Of a stretch of DNA of 64,000 nucleotides, positions 15,249-23,596 are shown one piece after another. Both the position numbers and the translations under genes were made by a program. Positions within the stretch are counted from its first letter, which is position 1. The number at the start of each line of letters is the position of its first letter. The notes beneath the pieces are model-generated. The model saw only the letters and a list, made by a program, of their open reading frames with translations, was not told where the DNA came from and searched no databases. Source of the stretch: JAWLHU01 sp049325315 (lineage in GTDB: Bacteria > Bacillota > Sulfobacillia > Symbiobacteriales > Symbiobacteriaceae); contig JBMONB010000099.1 of NCBI GenBank assembly GCA_049325315.1, positions 1 through 64,000 of the forward strand. Direction: 5' to 3'.

Positions 15249-16685
15249 TCAAGACCGGGGCTCCTCCTGGCCGGGCAGGGGCAGCAGGACGCCCGGGTTC
15301 ATGACGCCCTTCGGATCAAGGCTCTGCTTCAGCGCCTGCAAGAGCCTGTACGAGGTGCCCAGCTCTGCCGGCACCCAGGGAGCCCGCAGCCGGCCGATCC
15401 CATGGTGGTGGCAGATGGTGCCCCCGTTCGCCAGTGTCACCTCCATGATCCGGGACCAGATCGACCAGTAGACCCGCTCCACATCCGCCGGGTCACGGGG
15501 CGGCTGGGCCGCAAAGATGAAGTAGAGGTTGGTGCCCTGCGGGTAGCTGTGGGAGGAATGCCCCATGGCCACCACCAGTTCCGGAACCTCGGTGGTCAAC
15601 CGCTGTATCACCTGCTCGTAGATGTCGGCGATCTTCGACCAGGGGGCGGCCACCTCGGCGGTGTCGACGATGATCCCCATCTTCAGGTACTTTTCGAAAT
15701 CGCTCACATCGTTACGATGGGCGAGCCAGGCCTTCACCGGCCCCTCCCCCAGCGGCCTGCCGCCGCCGGCGCGCACGATGCGGTCCACCGCCTGGCCCTC
15801 CACCTGGGCATACCCCTCCGGCCCTTCGGAGAGCAGCAGGAGAATCGACTCCCCCGCCTCCACCGTCTCCGGGTAGCTCCGGGCCACCTCCACGGGGTCA
15901 TGCAGGCGGACCACCGCCGGACGCCAGCCCTCGCGCATGAAGCGCTGAATCGCCCGCAGCCCCTCCCGCATCGTCTTGACCCCGTAGGCCTGCATCCAGC
16001 GGTCTGCCGGGGTCGGGAAGATCTTGACCGTCACCTCGGTAATGATGCCGAATGCGCCCTCCGACCCCAGCCAGATCTGCCGCAGGTCGGGCCCCACGCT
16101 CCGCCGGGGCCCGTTCTTGATGCGGACCACCTCGCCCGAGGGGAGCACCGCCTCCAGGCCCACCACCAGGTCTTCGATGTTGCCGTACTTGGTGGAGAAC
16201 TGCCCGGCGCTGCGGGTCGCCACCAGCCCGCCCATCTGGGCCAGGTCGATCGACTGCGGATAATGCCCGGTTATGTAGCCCCGCTCATTCAGCCACCCCT
16301 CCAGGCGGCCAAGGATCACGCCGGGTTGGGTGGTGACGGTCAGGTTCTCCTCGTCGAGCGCCAAAATCTCCGCCATCTCCCCGACATCGATCACCACGCT
16401 CTCCGCCGGCGGCTGCGCCCCGCCGCTCACGCCCGAACCGCCACCATACGGCACCGCCACGATCCCCTGGCTGCTCAGGTGGGCCAGGGTGCGGGCGATC
16501 TCCTCGGTGGACCTGGGTTTCACGACACAGAGGGGCTGTGGCGTCTGCCCTCCCACCGCCTTCTGGGCCAGCCTGAGCGGCCAGGTGTCCAGCGCCCGGC
16601 GCCCCAACAACTCGGGGTCGGTTATGACTCGGTCGGCCCCGAGAAGCTCCCGGAGTCTCTGAGTCACCCCATCATCCGCTTCCAT
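15249..16685 (-). CDS. FAD-linked oxidase, alkyl-DHAP synthase (AGPS)-like
   Basis: A 478-aa vanillyl-alcohol-oxidase/GlcD-type flavoprotein. The FAD pyrophosphate loop is VPYGGGSGVSGG, and the substrate domain carries ICHHHGIGRLRAPW near the C-terminus. The HHH triplet followed by G-[IV]-G is characteristic of alkyl-dihydroxyacetonephosphate synthases, whereas D-lactate or glycolate dehydrogenases usually have a single His there. The ATG at 16685 has AAGGAGG 7 nt upstream. As first gene of a glycerol-to-DHAP operon it may act on a glycerol- or DHAP-derived substrate; ether-lipid synthesis or a glycerol phosphate oxidase-like reaction are both possible. Confidence 0.8.
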   Translation of the reverse strand: MEADDGVTQRLRELLGADRVITDPELLGRRALDTWPLRLAQKAVGGQTPQPLCVVKPRSTEEIARTLAHLSSQGIVAVPYGGGSGVSGGAQPPAESVVIDVGEMAEILALDEENLTVTTQPGVILGRLEGWLNERGYITGHYPQSIDLAQMGGLVATRSAGQFSTKYGNIEDLVVGLEAVLPSGEVVRIKNGPRRSVGPDLRQIWLGSEGAFGIITEVTVKIFPTPADRWMQAYGVKTMREGLRAIQRFMREGWRPAVVRLHDPVEVARSYPETVEAGESILLLLSEGPEGYAQVEGQAVDRIVRAGGGRPLGEGPVKAWLAHRNDVSDFEKYLKMGIIVDTAEVAAPWSKIADIYEQVIQRLTTEVPELVVAMGHSSHSYPQGTNLYFIFAAQPPRDPADVERVYWSIWSRIMEVTLANGGTICHHHGIGRLRAPWVPAELGTSYRLLQALKQSLDPKGVMNPGVLLPLPGQEEPRS

Positions 16686-16719
16686 AGACGAACCTCCTTC
16701 GGAGCGGGCTGTCAAGCAT

Positions 16720-16753
16720 CCAATGACCGTACAGATAGCTGTACGGTCATTGG
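16720..16753. promoter_or_regulatory. 15-bp inverted-repeat operator, glycerol operon/YhfZ intergenic
   Basis: CCAATGACCGTACAG (16720-16734) and CTGTACGGTCATTGG (16739-16753) form a perfect 15-bp inverted repeat with a 4-nt spacer. It lies 35 nt upstream of the AGPS-like start codon and in the only space between the operon and the divergent YhfZ-type regulator. It is a strong operator candidate; as RNA it would also form a stable hairpin in the operon leader. Confidence 0.7.
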
Positions 16754-16858
16754 TATTCGGATCGATTCGAAATGTTTCCTGCAGAATTCCGATTTTTTTA
16801 GTGGGTTTCTTGGAAGCCAGATCGACTACCCTCATCGCCATAGCCCCACGGGATCTGG

Positions 16859-16864
16859 TACAAT
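16859..16864 (+). promoter_or_regulatory. Extended -10 promoter element of the YhfZ-like gene
   Basis: TGG precedes TACAAT (16859-16864), giving an extended -10 (TGn-TACAAT) 36 nt before the GTG start. No good -35 is visible, which is normal for this promoter type. Confidence 0.45.
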
Positions 16865-16900
16865 TGAGCACGATTGAATAAAACGAGGAGGGACGCTTCG

Positions 16901-17809
16901 GTGCTCCACCGTTACGGCTCGGTTGCCGAAAGTCTAGCCCTCCGGTTACTGGCGCTGCAGCCCGGTGACCGGCTCGATCCGGTCGGACAGCTGGCTGCGG
17001 AGTTTGGCACCGGGCGAGGGACTGTGCAGTCCGCCTTCCGCGTGCTGACGCAGGAGGGCGCCGTTGTCCTCCACAACCGGGGGAGCCTGGGGGCCTTTGT
17101 GAAGGAGATCGACTACCACAAGCTGCTCGACATCGCCGATCTGTCGCCGATTATCGGCGTGATGGCTCTCCCCTACTCCATTCGCTTTCAGGGTCTCTCC
17201 ACCGGCCTGGCCGTCGCCTTCGAACAGGCCCGTCTGCCCCTGGTGCTGGCCCACCTGCGCGGGGCCAGGAGCCGGCTCCACTTTCTGCGCACCGGGCGGT
17301 GCAGCTTCGCTGTCATCTCCCGCCTGGCCTGGGAAGAGGAGCAGGAGGCGGGCGACCTGAAGCTCCTCTTCTCCTTCGGCCCCGGCTCCAACGTGGGCGA
17401 GCATGTCCTGGTGCTGGCCAACCCCGAGGCGCGGGGGATCACCGACGGCATGCGGGTCGGTCTGGACCCGTCCTCCCACGACCACCTGCGCCTCACAGCA
17501 CAGGAATGCCGGGGCAAGGCGGTGGAGCTTGTCCACATCTCCTACGCCGAGATCGCCAGCAAGCTGACCATGGGCGAGATAGACGCCGCGATCTGGGATG
17601 CCAGCGTGGCCCTGCCCCTTAACCTTCAGGTGGTCATGCTGCCGCTTCAGCATCGACACCCCACCGATGACCCGAACACCGAGGCGGTACTGGTGGTCCG
17701 TGCGGAAATGGAGGCCCTGGGCCGCCTGCTCCAGCGCCACATCGACCCGTCGGTGATCCGAACCGTGCAGCAGCAGGTGGTCGCTGGTGAGCGACTGGCC
17801 GCATTCTAA
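16901..17809 (+). CDS. YhfZ-family GntR-like transcriptional regulator
   Basis: A 302-aa regulator. Residues 1-65 form a winged helix (LDPVGQLAAEFGTGRGTVQSAF). Residues 80-300 match the YhfZ C-terminal domain, which has a periplasmic-binding-protein-like fold: ALPYSIRFQGLSTGLAVAF, NVGEHVLVLANPE, GMRVGLDPSSHDHLRLT and QQVVAGERLAAF all have counterparts in E. coli YhfZ. GTG at 16901 is chosen for its GAGGAGGG box 8 nt upstream. Divergent position next to the glycerol operon and the intergenic 15-bp inverted repeat suggest it controls that operon and itself. Confidence 0.82.
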   Translation: MLHRYGSVAESLALRLLALQPGDRLDPVGQLAAEFGTGRGTVQSAFRVLTQEGAVVLHNRGSLGAFVKEIDYHKLLDIADLSPIIGVMALPYSIRFQGLSTGLAVAFEQARLPLVLAHLRGARSRLHFLRTGRCSFAVISRLAWEEEQEAGDLKLLFSFGPGSNVGEHVLVLANPEARGITDGMRVGLDPSSHDHLRLTAQECRGKAVELVHISYAEIASKLTMGEIDAAIWDASVALPLNLQVVMLPLQHRHPTDDPNTEAVLVVRAEMEALGRLLQRHIDPSVIRTVQQQVVAGERLAAF

Positions 17810-17879
17810 AGAGAAACGATGGCGCTGTCCCCGGAAAGCGGGGCGGCGCCTTTGTTTCACCGGTCTTTTATCCACTTCG

Positions 17880-17918
17880 TGGTACCAAATTTGACAGCTC
17901 GGAACCAGTCTGGTACCA
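17880..17918 (+). promoter_or_regulatory. Paired TGGTACCA palindromes around the promoter
   Basis: Two identical 8-bp palindromes TGGTACCA lie at 17880-17887 and 17911-17918, 31 nt (about three helical turns) apart. The first is just upstream of the -35 and the second overlaps the -10 of the promoter below. This is the geometry of a two-site repressor operator. Confidence 0.55.
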
Positions 17919-17919
17919 T
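17891..17919 (+). promoter_or_regulatory. Strong sigma-A promoter of the stress-type operon
   Basis: Consensus TTGACA (17891-17896), 17-nt spacer, TACCAT (17914-17919). It is 49 nt before the ATG of the coiled-coil protein gene. Confidence 0.75.
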
Positions 17920-17968
17920 AAACGTAAGACATTTAACGTGTCGTACTAAACAAAGGAGGGCTTGCACT

Positions 17969-18262
17969 ATGACTAGCAAGAAGGAAGCCTATATCGCCAT
18001 GATGGAGGCTGAACTCAAGGAGTGGGATGCCAAGATTGCCCAGGTGAAGGCCAAGGCAGAGATGAAGGCGGCGGAGGCCCAGTCGGAGTTCGGTGACCAG
18101 CTCGATGAACTGATCGAAAAGCAGGCCGAGGCCCGGTCGAAGCTCCAGGAGCTGAAGAAGGCCGGTGACAACGCCTGGGAACGGCTCCAGGGCGGCGTTG
18201 AGAACGCCTGGGACTCCATGCGGGAGGCCGTTTCGAAGACCGCCGACCGGCTGCGCCACTAG
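17969..18262 (+). CDS. Sll1863-like coiled-coil stress protein
   Basis: A 97-aa soluble protein, almost entirely charged helix. It begins MTSKKEAYIAMMEAELKEWD and ends with the block NAWERLQGGVENAWDSMREA. This organisation (long coiled coil, then A/G-WDSL..GVENAWDSL) is that of the Synechocystis Sll1863 stress-protein family, whose members are induced under various stresses but have no known biochemical role. The ATG at 17969 has AAAGGAGGG 8 nt upstream. It is followed 47 nt later by the PRC-barrel gene; both lie behind the promoter at 17891. Confidence 0.8.
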   Translation: MTSKKEAYIAMMEAELKEWDAKIAQVKAKAEMKAAEAQSEFGDQLDELIEKQAEARSKLQELKKAGDNAWERLQGGVENAWDSMREAVSKTADRLRH

Positions 18263-18309
18263 CCAGCCACCGGCAGCGACGAGAAAACGGATACCGGGAG
18301 GACGAGTCT

Positions 18310-19062
18310 ATCTTACGCAGCATCAGTGAACTGAGAGGCTACCGCATACTCGCCGTAGACGGCCCGATCGGTCACGCCCACGACTTCTTCGTGGACGACC
18401 AGAGCTGGACGGTCCGCTATGTGGTCGCCGACACCGGCTCATGGCTGGTGAGCAAGAGGGTGCTCATCGCCCCCGAGGCGCTGAGCGAGCCGGACTGGGC
18501 GGGCATGGTATTCCCCGTAAAGATCACGCGGGAGCAGGTGGAGAACAGCCCCGATGTCGATACAGCGATGCCGGTTTCCCGGGAAAAGGAGCTGGAGTAC
18601 CGCCGCCACTTCCGCTGGCCGGCCTACTGGCCGGCCCCGGGCATCGGGCAGGTGACGCACCCGGTGCCCCTGGGCAGGGAAGGGGTCGTCGTGGCAGAGC
18701 GTCCCCCCAAGGCCCCGCCGGAAAAGAAGGAGACCAGCTCGCACCTCCGCAGCATCAGCGAGGTGAAGGGCTATGGAATCATGGCGGTAGATGGCGCCCT
18801 GGGCCACGTGGAGGACTTCGTCGTCGACGATGAGACCTGGGCGGTCCGGTATCTCGTGGTGGACACGCGCAACTGGCTCCCTGGCAAGAAGGTCCTGGTG
18901 GCCACCGACTGGATCGACTGGGTGAGCTGGGAGGAGAAGCAGGTGCGGATCGACCTGACCCGCCAGCAGATTCAGGACGCGCCGGAGTACGACCCCCGTG
19001 CCCCCGTCAACCGGGAGTATGAGGTCAGACTCTACGACTACTATGGGCGCCCCATGAACTAG
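18310..19062 (+). CDS. Double PRC-barrel domain protein, apparent AUC start
   Basis: A 250-aa protein with two PRC-barrel domains of about 85 residues joined by a Pro-rich linker. Domain 1 runs LRSISELRGYRILAVDGPIG to about residue 90 and domain 2 starts LRSISEVKGYGIMAVDGALG at about residue 153. The repeats align from their first residues only if translation begins at codon 18310, which is ATC. A GGGAGGA box lies 8 nt upstream, and no ATG, GTG or TTG exists in frame until 18391, which would remove a third of domain 1. Either AUC initiates or one base differs from ATG. PRC-barrel proteins bind RNA, membranes or partner proteins; the role here is unknown but likely linked to the Sll1863-like stress protein. 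Confidence 0.75.
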   Translation: MLRSISELRGYRILAVDGPIGHAHDFFVDDQSWTVRYVVADTGSWLVSKRVLIAPEALSEPDWAGMVFPVKITREQVENSPDVDTAMPVSREKELEYRRHFRWPAYWPAPGIGQVTHPVPLGREGVVVAERPPKAPPEKKETSSHLRSISEVKGYGIMAVDGALGHVEDFVVDDETWAVRYLVVDTRNWLPGKKVLVATDWIDWVSWEEKQVRIDLTRQQIQDAPEYDPRAPVNREYEVRLYDYYGRPMN

Positions 19063-19077
19063 GTGCAGCCTACGAAA

Positions 19078-19111
19078 GAAACAGGAGTGCCACAGCGGGC
19101 ACTCCTGTTTC
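19078..19111 (+). terminator. Terminator after the PRC-barrel gene
   Basis: GAAACAGGAGTGCC (19078-19091) pairs with GGCACTCCTGTTTC (19098-19111) to form a 14-bp stem ending in a U-rich base, 16 nt after the stop codon. Confidence 0.7.
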
Positions 19112-19233
19112 GCGCCTACCAGTCCTGCGGCGCGCTGGTTTTCGAAATAAAAGGAATCGTGGCAGATAGGTGGAATACAGACCGCACAGATCCTGCACGG
19201 CTCCTGGGAGACCAGCCAAAGGGGGACGCAGCC

Positions 19234-21933
19234 TTGGCCGCCGAACGGGACACCCTCCACGTCATTGCCCACACCCACTGGGACCGAGAATGGTACTTTA
19301 CCTTCCAGCAGTTTCGCTACAGGCTGGTGCATCTGATCAACGGCCTTCTGGACCGGCTCCCGGCGCAGCCCGACTTCACCTGTTTCCACCTCGACGGCCA
19401 GACCTCGGTGATCGAGGACTACCTCGAGGTAGAGCCGGACAGGGCGGCTGAACTGGCGGACCTGATTCGCGCCGGGCGCATCTTTGTCGGCCCCTGGTAT
19501 ATACAGCCCGATGAGTTTCTGGTGAGCGGCGAGGCCCTGGTGCGAAACTTGCTGCGGGGCAGGGCGACGGCCCGGCGGTTCGGTGGCTCAATGCAGGTGG
19601 GCTACATGCCCGATATGTTCGGCCACATCGCGCAGATGCCGCAGATCTGGGCGGGATTCGGCATCGACAACGCCCTGCTCTGGCGCGGCGTTCGGGAGCC
19701 GAACGGCGAACTGCGCACCGAGTGGGTCTGGCGTGGGCTGGACACCACCGAGATTCTGCTGGTACAGCTACCCCACACCCTGGGCTACTTCAGCGGGGCG
19801 ATCATTCCAGCCGATGCCGCCGCCGCCCCCTATGTGATCGAGGGGCTCTACCACGGGCTGAAGGGGCTGTCGCAGGCCCGCCACCTGCTGATCATGAATG
19901 GCAGCGACCACATGGATCCGGCCTACTTTTTGCCCGACGTGCTCCGTGCCGCCAACGGCCCCGAAAGACCCTACGAGGTGAAGATCAGCAACCTTGACGC
20001 CTACGTTCAGGGCCTGCGTGACTCCCTCCCCCTGGCTGAACTCCCCCGGCTGACAGGCGAGCTCCGGTCGACCAACTTTGCCCCGGGCATGAATAACCCC
20101 ACGGTCCTCTCCGGAGTGCTCTCGACCCGGATCTACCTCAAGCAGTGGAACGAGCGGGTGGAGACGCTCCTGGAGCGCTGGGCCGAGCCCTTTGGCATCT
20201 TCGCCCGAATGGGCGCCGGCTGGCCCTATCCGGCCCGCCTGATGCAGACCGCCTGGAAGTACCTGCTGCAGAACCAGCCCCACGACTCGATCTGCGGATG
20301 CAGCGTCGACGCCGTCCACCGCCAGATGCTGACTCGGTTCGCGGAGGCATCGGAGATCGGCGAGACCCTGCTGAGCGAGTCGCTCTACCGCCTGGCCCAG
20401 CAAATCAACACCCGTGCCGTTCCGGGCAAGGGGATTCCCCTGGTGCTCTTCAACCCGAACCAGGCCCCGGCAGACGAGGTGGTAACGGCCCAGGTCCTCT
20501 TCCCCACCAGCACCGAGGTGCGCGGGGTGGTGGTGACCGGCCCCGACGGCGCCGAGGTAGATGCGGTACTGGAGACGGTGGAGCCGCTCCAGATCACGCC
20601 CAACCTGCTGAACCTCTGGCCGCCGTTCAACCGGCAGAGCGGTCAGGGGGCTCGGGTTCGCTTCCTGGCCCGGAACATTCCGGCCCATGGCTACGCCGTC
20701 TACCGGGTGGAGGCCCGGGACCTGCCCGACCGCACCCGAAGAAGCCTGCATGCCCATGCGGAGTCCCCGGTTCTGGAAAATGGCTATCTCCGGGCCGAGA
20801 TCCGCCCCGACGGCCGGATCGACCTGACCGACTTACAGACCGGCGCCCGCTACGAGGGCCTCCTGGCGTATGAAGACGGTGGCGACAAGGGGGATGAGTA
20901 CAGCTACTCGGAGCCCCGGGTTGACCGGATCTACACCACCGCAGGGGCTCCGGCCTCGATCAGCCTTCTGGAACGCTCCCCCCTGGGCACCGCCTACCAG
21001 GTCGAATGGGAGTGGCGCCTGCCCGCCGGGCTCGACCGGACCGGCGACCAGCGCGCCGAGGAGATGCTCGCCTGCCGGATGCGGTCCGTTCTGCGGCTGT
21101 CTGCCGACTCCCGCCGGCTCGAGGTGGAGACCACCTTTGAGAACCGGGTCAAGGACCACCGGCTCCGGGTCCTGGTGCCAACCGGGATCACGACCGGTCA
21201 GTTTGAGACCGAGGTGCAGTTCGGGGTGCTCCGCCGCCAGATTCCGACAGAGCAGCCCGACCGGGAGGCCTGGATTGAAGACGAGCCCGTTACCTTCCCG
21301 CAGAAGCGGTTTACCGATGTGACCGACGGCCGCAGTGGCTTGGCGCTGCTCAACCAGGGGCTGCCCGAGGTGCAGGCGCTCAGGGGAGAGCGGGGGCTGG
21401 TGCTGGCGATGACACTGCTGCGGGCAGTGGGGCGGCTCTCTCGGGAGAAGATGGAGACCCGGCACGCCGAGAACGGCCAGTGGGTTGAAACCCCCGAAGC
21501 GCAGTGCCTGGGGTCCCACACCTTCCGCTTCGGGCTCATGCCCCACGCCGGCGGCTGGGAAGCGGGGGGTGTGCTGCTCGAGGCGGCCAGGTTCACCGCC
21601 CCTCTGCGCGCCTGCCAGACCGATGACCATGAGGGCCCGCTCTCGCCGGTCCACAGCTTCCTCTCCGTCTCCGATCCCCGGGTGATCATCAGCGCAGTCA
21701 AACAGGCCGAGGAGTCCGATTCCATCATCGTGCGCCTCTACAACCCGACCAGCGGCTCTCTCCCCGTCCGGGTCGGCTGCGCCTGGCCAATCGGGAACGC
21801 CTGGCGCGTCGATCTCAAGGAGGAGCGTCAGGAACCCCTGCCTATCGGCCCCGATGGCTGTGTCAGCCTTCTGCTCCCCGCCGCCCGGATTCTCAGCCTC
21901 GAGTTTACCTCCGGGGAGGATCGCACATGCTGA
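19234..21933 (+). CDS. Alpha-mannosidase, glycoside hydrolase family 38
   Basis: An 899-aa GH38 enzyme that would release mannose from alpha-mannosides. The N-terminal catalytic barrel has the Zn motif AHTHWDREWY (residues 12-21) and the nucleophile segment GYMPDMFGH with Asp127. Later conserved blocks are NGSDHMDP and NQPHDSICGC (third Zn ligand region). C-terminal beta domains follow. No signal peptide, so it works inside the cell. The TTG at 19234 is chosen because AAAGGGGG lies 8 nt upstream and it starts just before the conserved domain. Its 3' end overlaps the sugar symporter by 7 nt, so imported mannosides are probably its substrates. Confidence 0.9.
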   Translation: MAAERDTLHVIAHTHWDREWYFTFQQFRYRLVHLINGLLDRLPAQPDFTCFHLDGQTSVIEDYLEVEPDRAAELADLIRAGRIFVGPWYIQPDEFLVSGEALVRNLLRGRATARRFGGSMQVGYMPDMFGHIAQMPQIWAGFGIDNALLWRGVREPNGELRTEWVWRGLDTTEILLVQLPHTLGYFSGAIIPADAAAAPYVIEGLYHGLKGLSQARHLLIMNGSDHMDPAYFLPDVLRAANGPERPYEVKISNLDAYVQGLRDSLPLAELPRLTGELRSTNFAPGMNNPTVLSGVLSTRIYLKQWNERVETLLERWAEPFGIFARMGAGWPYPARLMQTAWKYLLQNQPHDSICGCSVDAVHRQMLTRFAEASEIGETLLSESLYRLAQQINTRAVPGKGIPLVLFNPNQAPADEVVTAQVLFPTSTEVRGVVVTGPDGAEVDAVLETVEPLQITPNLLNLWPPFNRQSGQGARVRFLARNIPAHGYAVYRVEARDLPDRTRRSLHAHAESPVLENGYLRAEIRPDGRIDLTDLQTGARYEGLLAYEDGGDKGDEYSYSEPRVDRIYTTAGAPASISLLERSPLGTAYQVEWEWRLPAGLDRTGDQRAEEMLACRMRSVLRLSADSRRLEVETTFENRVKDHRLRVLVPTGITTGQFETEVQFGVLRRQIPTEQPDREAWIEDEPVTFPQKRFTDVTDGRSGLALLNQGLPEVQALRGERGLVLAMTLLRAVGRLSREKMETRHAENGQWVETPEAQCLGSHTFRFGLMPHAGGWEAGGVLLEAARFTAPLRACQTDDHEGPLSPVHSFLSVSDPRVIISAVKQAEESDSIIVRLYNPTSGSLPVRVGCAWPIGNAWRVDLKEERQEPLPIGPDGCVSLLLPAARILSLEFTSGEDRTC

Positions 21934-23219
21934 ACAGGCCCTGGCGCTTTGCACTGGCGGAACTCACGCTAGGCTTCCCCATGAACGCTGTGCTGGCCTA
22001 TCTCCTCTTCTACTACACAGACCACCTGGGGCTGGCCGTCTCCATGGCCGCCATCGCCCGCAGCATTAACGCCATCTGGGACGGGGTCAACGACCCGATC
22101 TTCGGCCATCTCTCCGACCGGACCCGCACCCGCTGGGGACGCCGGCGGCCCTGGCTCTTCATCGCCCTGCCCGCCTACGTCGTGGTGACTGCCCTGGCCT
22201 GGATCGCCCCCGTGGGCGCCAGCGGCATGGCGCTCTTCTGGATCTTCCTGGCCACCATGCTCATTTACGAGACGATCCAGACCATCTGCTGGGTCAATTA
22301 CAACTCACTCTTTCCGCAGCTCTTCCCGGAGCAAGAGGCCCGGCTGAGGACCAACGCCCTACGCAAGGCGTTCGGCCTCCTCTCCCTCCTGGGCGGTGTC
22401 GCCCTGGCGCCCCTGCTCTTCAAGCGGCTGGGCTATCCGGGCATGGGGCTGGTCATGTCGGGGATCGCCCTGGTCGCCCTGATCCCCTTTCTTTCCGGCC
22501 TGCGGGAGCCCCAGGCGCCGCCGGCCCATGGCAGTTCGATCCTGGGCGACCTGCGCAAAGCGCTCTCCAACCCGACCTACCGGACCTTCCTCTGGGTCTA
22601 TGCCTTCATTAATATCGCCTCGATGATCTTCACCGCGGGCATGCCCTTCTTTGCGAAATACAGCCTCGGGCTCGATGAGACCGGCACCTCCATGCTCTAC
22701 GGCACGATCTTTCTGGTAGCCCTGCCCTCCACCGCCTTCTGGGCCTGGCTGGGCCGGCGGATGGGCGGCCCGAAGGCCTGGGCGCTTTCGATTCTCGTCT
22801 ACACCCTCTCCTGCCTGCCTGGCGCCGTGGTACGGGGCCTGGGCCCCGGCCTGGTAGGCGCCCTCTTCTCCGGCTTCGGCCTCGCCGGGGTGATGGTGCT
22901 GCAAGATGTGGTGCTCTCCGCCATTATCGACGAAGACGCGGAGCGGACCGGCGAGAAGCGGGAGGGCGTCTTCTTCGGGATCCTCTCTGTCTTCGGGCGG
23001 CTCTCAGGGGTGCTGCAGGCCGGCGCCTTTGCACTGCTCACCCCACTCTTCGGCTACGTGAGCGGCCAGAACCCGGGGAGTAACCCGGAGTTGGCCTTTC
23101 GGTTCCTCATGGTGGGCATCGCCGGCAGCGTGATGTTCCTGGGCTGGCTGGTGGCCCGCCGGCTTCGGGTGGGGGACGCTGTTCGGCCCGTCGCTGCCGG
23201 AGCGTCCACAGCGAGCTAG
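21927..23219 (+). CDS. GPH-family sugar:cation symporter (MelB-like MFS)
   Basis: A 430-aa membrane protein with about 12 helices. The glycoside-pentoside-hexuronide family signature follows helix 2: WDGVNDPIFGHLSDRTRTRW then GRRRPW. The start ATG (21927) overlaps the alpha-mannosidase stop, indicating translational coupling. It likely imports the glycoside cleaved by that enzyme; whether H+ or Na+ driven is not visible. A short C-terminal tail is Ala/Arg-rich. A broken sugar kinase follows. Confidence 0.9.
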   Translation: MLNRPWRFALAELTLGFPMNAVLAYLLFYYTDHLGLAVSMAAIARSINAIWDGVNDPIFGHLSDRTRTRWGRRRPWLFIALPAYVVVTALAWIAPVGASGMALFWIFLATMLIYETIQTICWVNYNSLFPQLFPEQEARLRTNALRKAFGLLSLLGGVALAPLLFKRLGYPGMGLVMSGIALVALIPFLSGLREPQAPPAHGSSILGDLRKALSNPTYRTFLWVYAFINIASMIFTAGMPFFAKYSLGLDETGTSMLYGTIFLVALPSTAFWAWLGRRMGGPKAWALSILVYTLSCLPGAVVRGLGPGLVGALFSGFGLAGVMVLQDVVLSAIIDEDAERTGEKREGVFFGILSVFGRLSGVLQAGAFALLTPLFGYVSGQNPGSNPELAFRFLMVGIAGSVMFLGWLVARRLRVGDAVRPVAAGASTAS

Positions 23220-23289
23220 TGCATAAACGGAAGACCTGGAGGCAGAACGCCTCGTCTGGGAAACCGAAAGGGCGGATGGCCTCGCGACC

Positions 23290-23585
23290 TTCGTGAAGAG
23301 GTCGGTCTGGCGGACGCCCTGGAGAAGTTCCCGCGGGCCCAGTATCTTTGGCTGCTTCCCCGATGCCGTGGTGCCTGGCTATTCGATGGTCGAGGGCGGG
23401 CAAACCTCGACCGGTTCTGTGGTGGCCGCTGCTGTCGGGGTCGGTATCTGCCCAGATTTCCACCAGGCGGCGGCCCATATGGTTCGCATCCCAACGCATC
23501 GAGCCGGATCCGGAGCGGCATGAAGCCTATCAGCCTTTGGTCGATGCCTGTATCGAGGCGTACCCTGCAACGGGTGCGCCTCGTT
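23290..23585 (+). pseudogene. Remnant of an FGGY-family carbohydrate kinase
   Basis: Two blocks typical of ribulokinase-type FGGY kinases lie in different forward frames. Block 1 (23344-23424) encodes CFPDAVVPGYSMVEGGQTST, the conserved PDAv.PG....EGGQtStGs motif. Block 2 (23498-23581) encodes EPDPERHEAYQPLVDACIEA, as seen near the C-terminus. At least one frameshift and large deletions separate them, and there is no start or ribosome binding site. It follows the alpha-mannosidase and symporter genes and was probably once the third gene of that operon. Confidence 0.65.
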
Positions 23586-23596
23586 CGCTACGAGGG

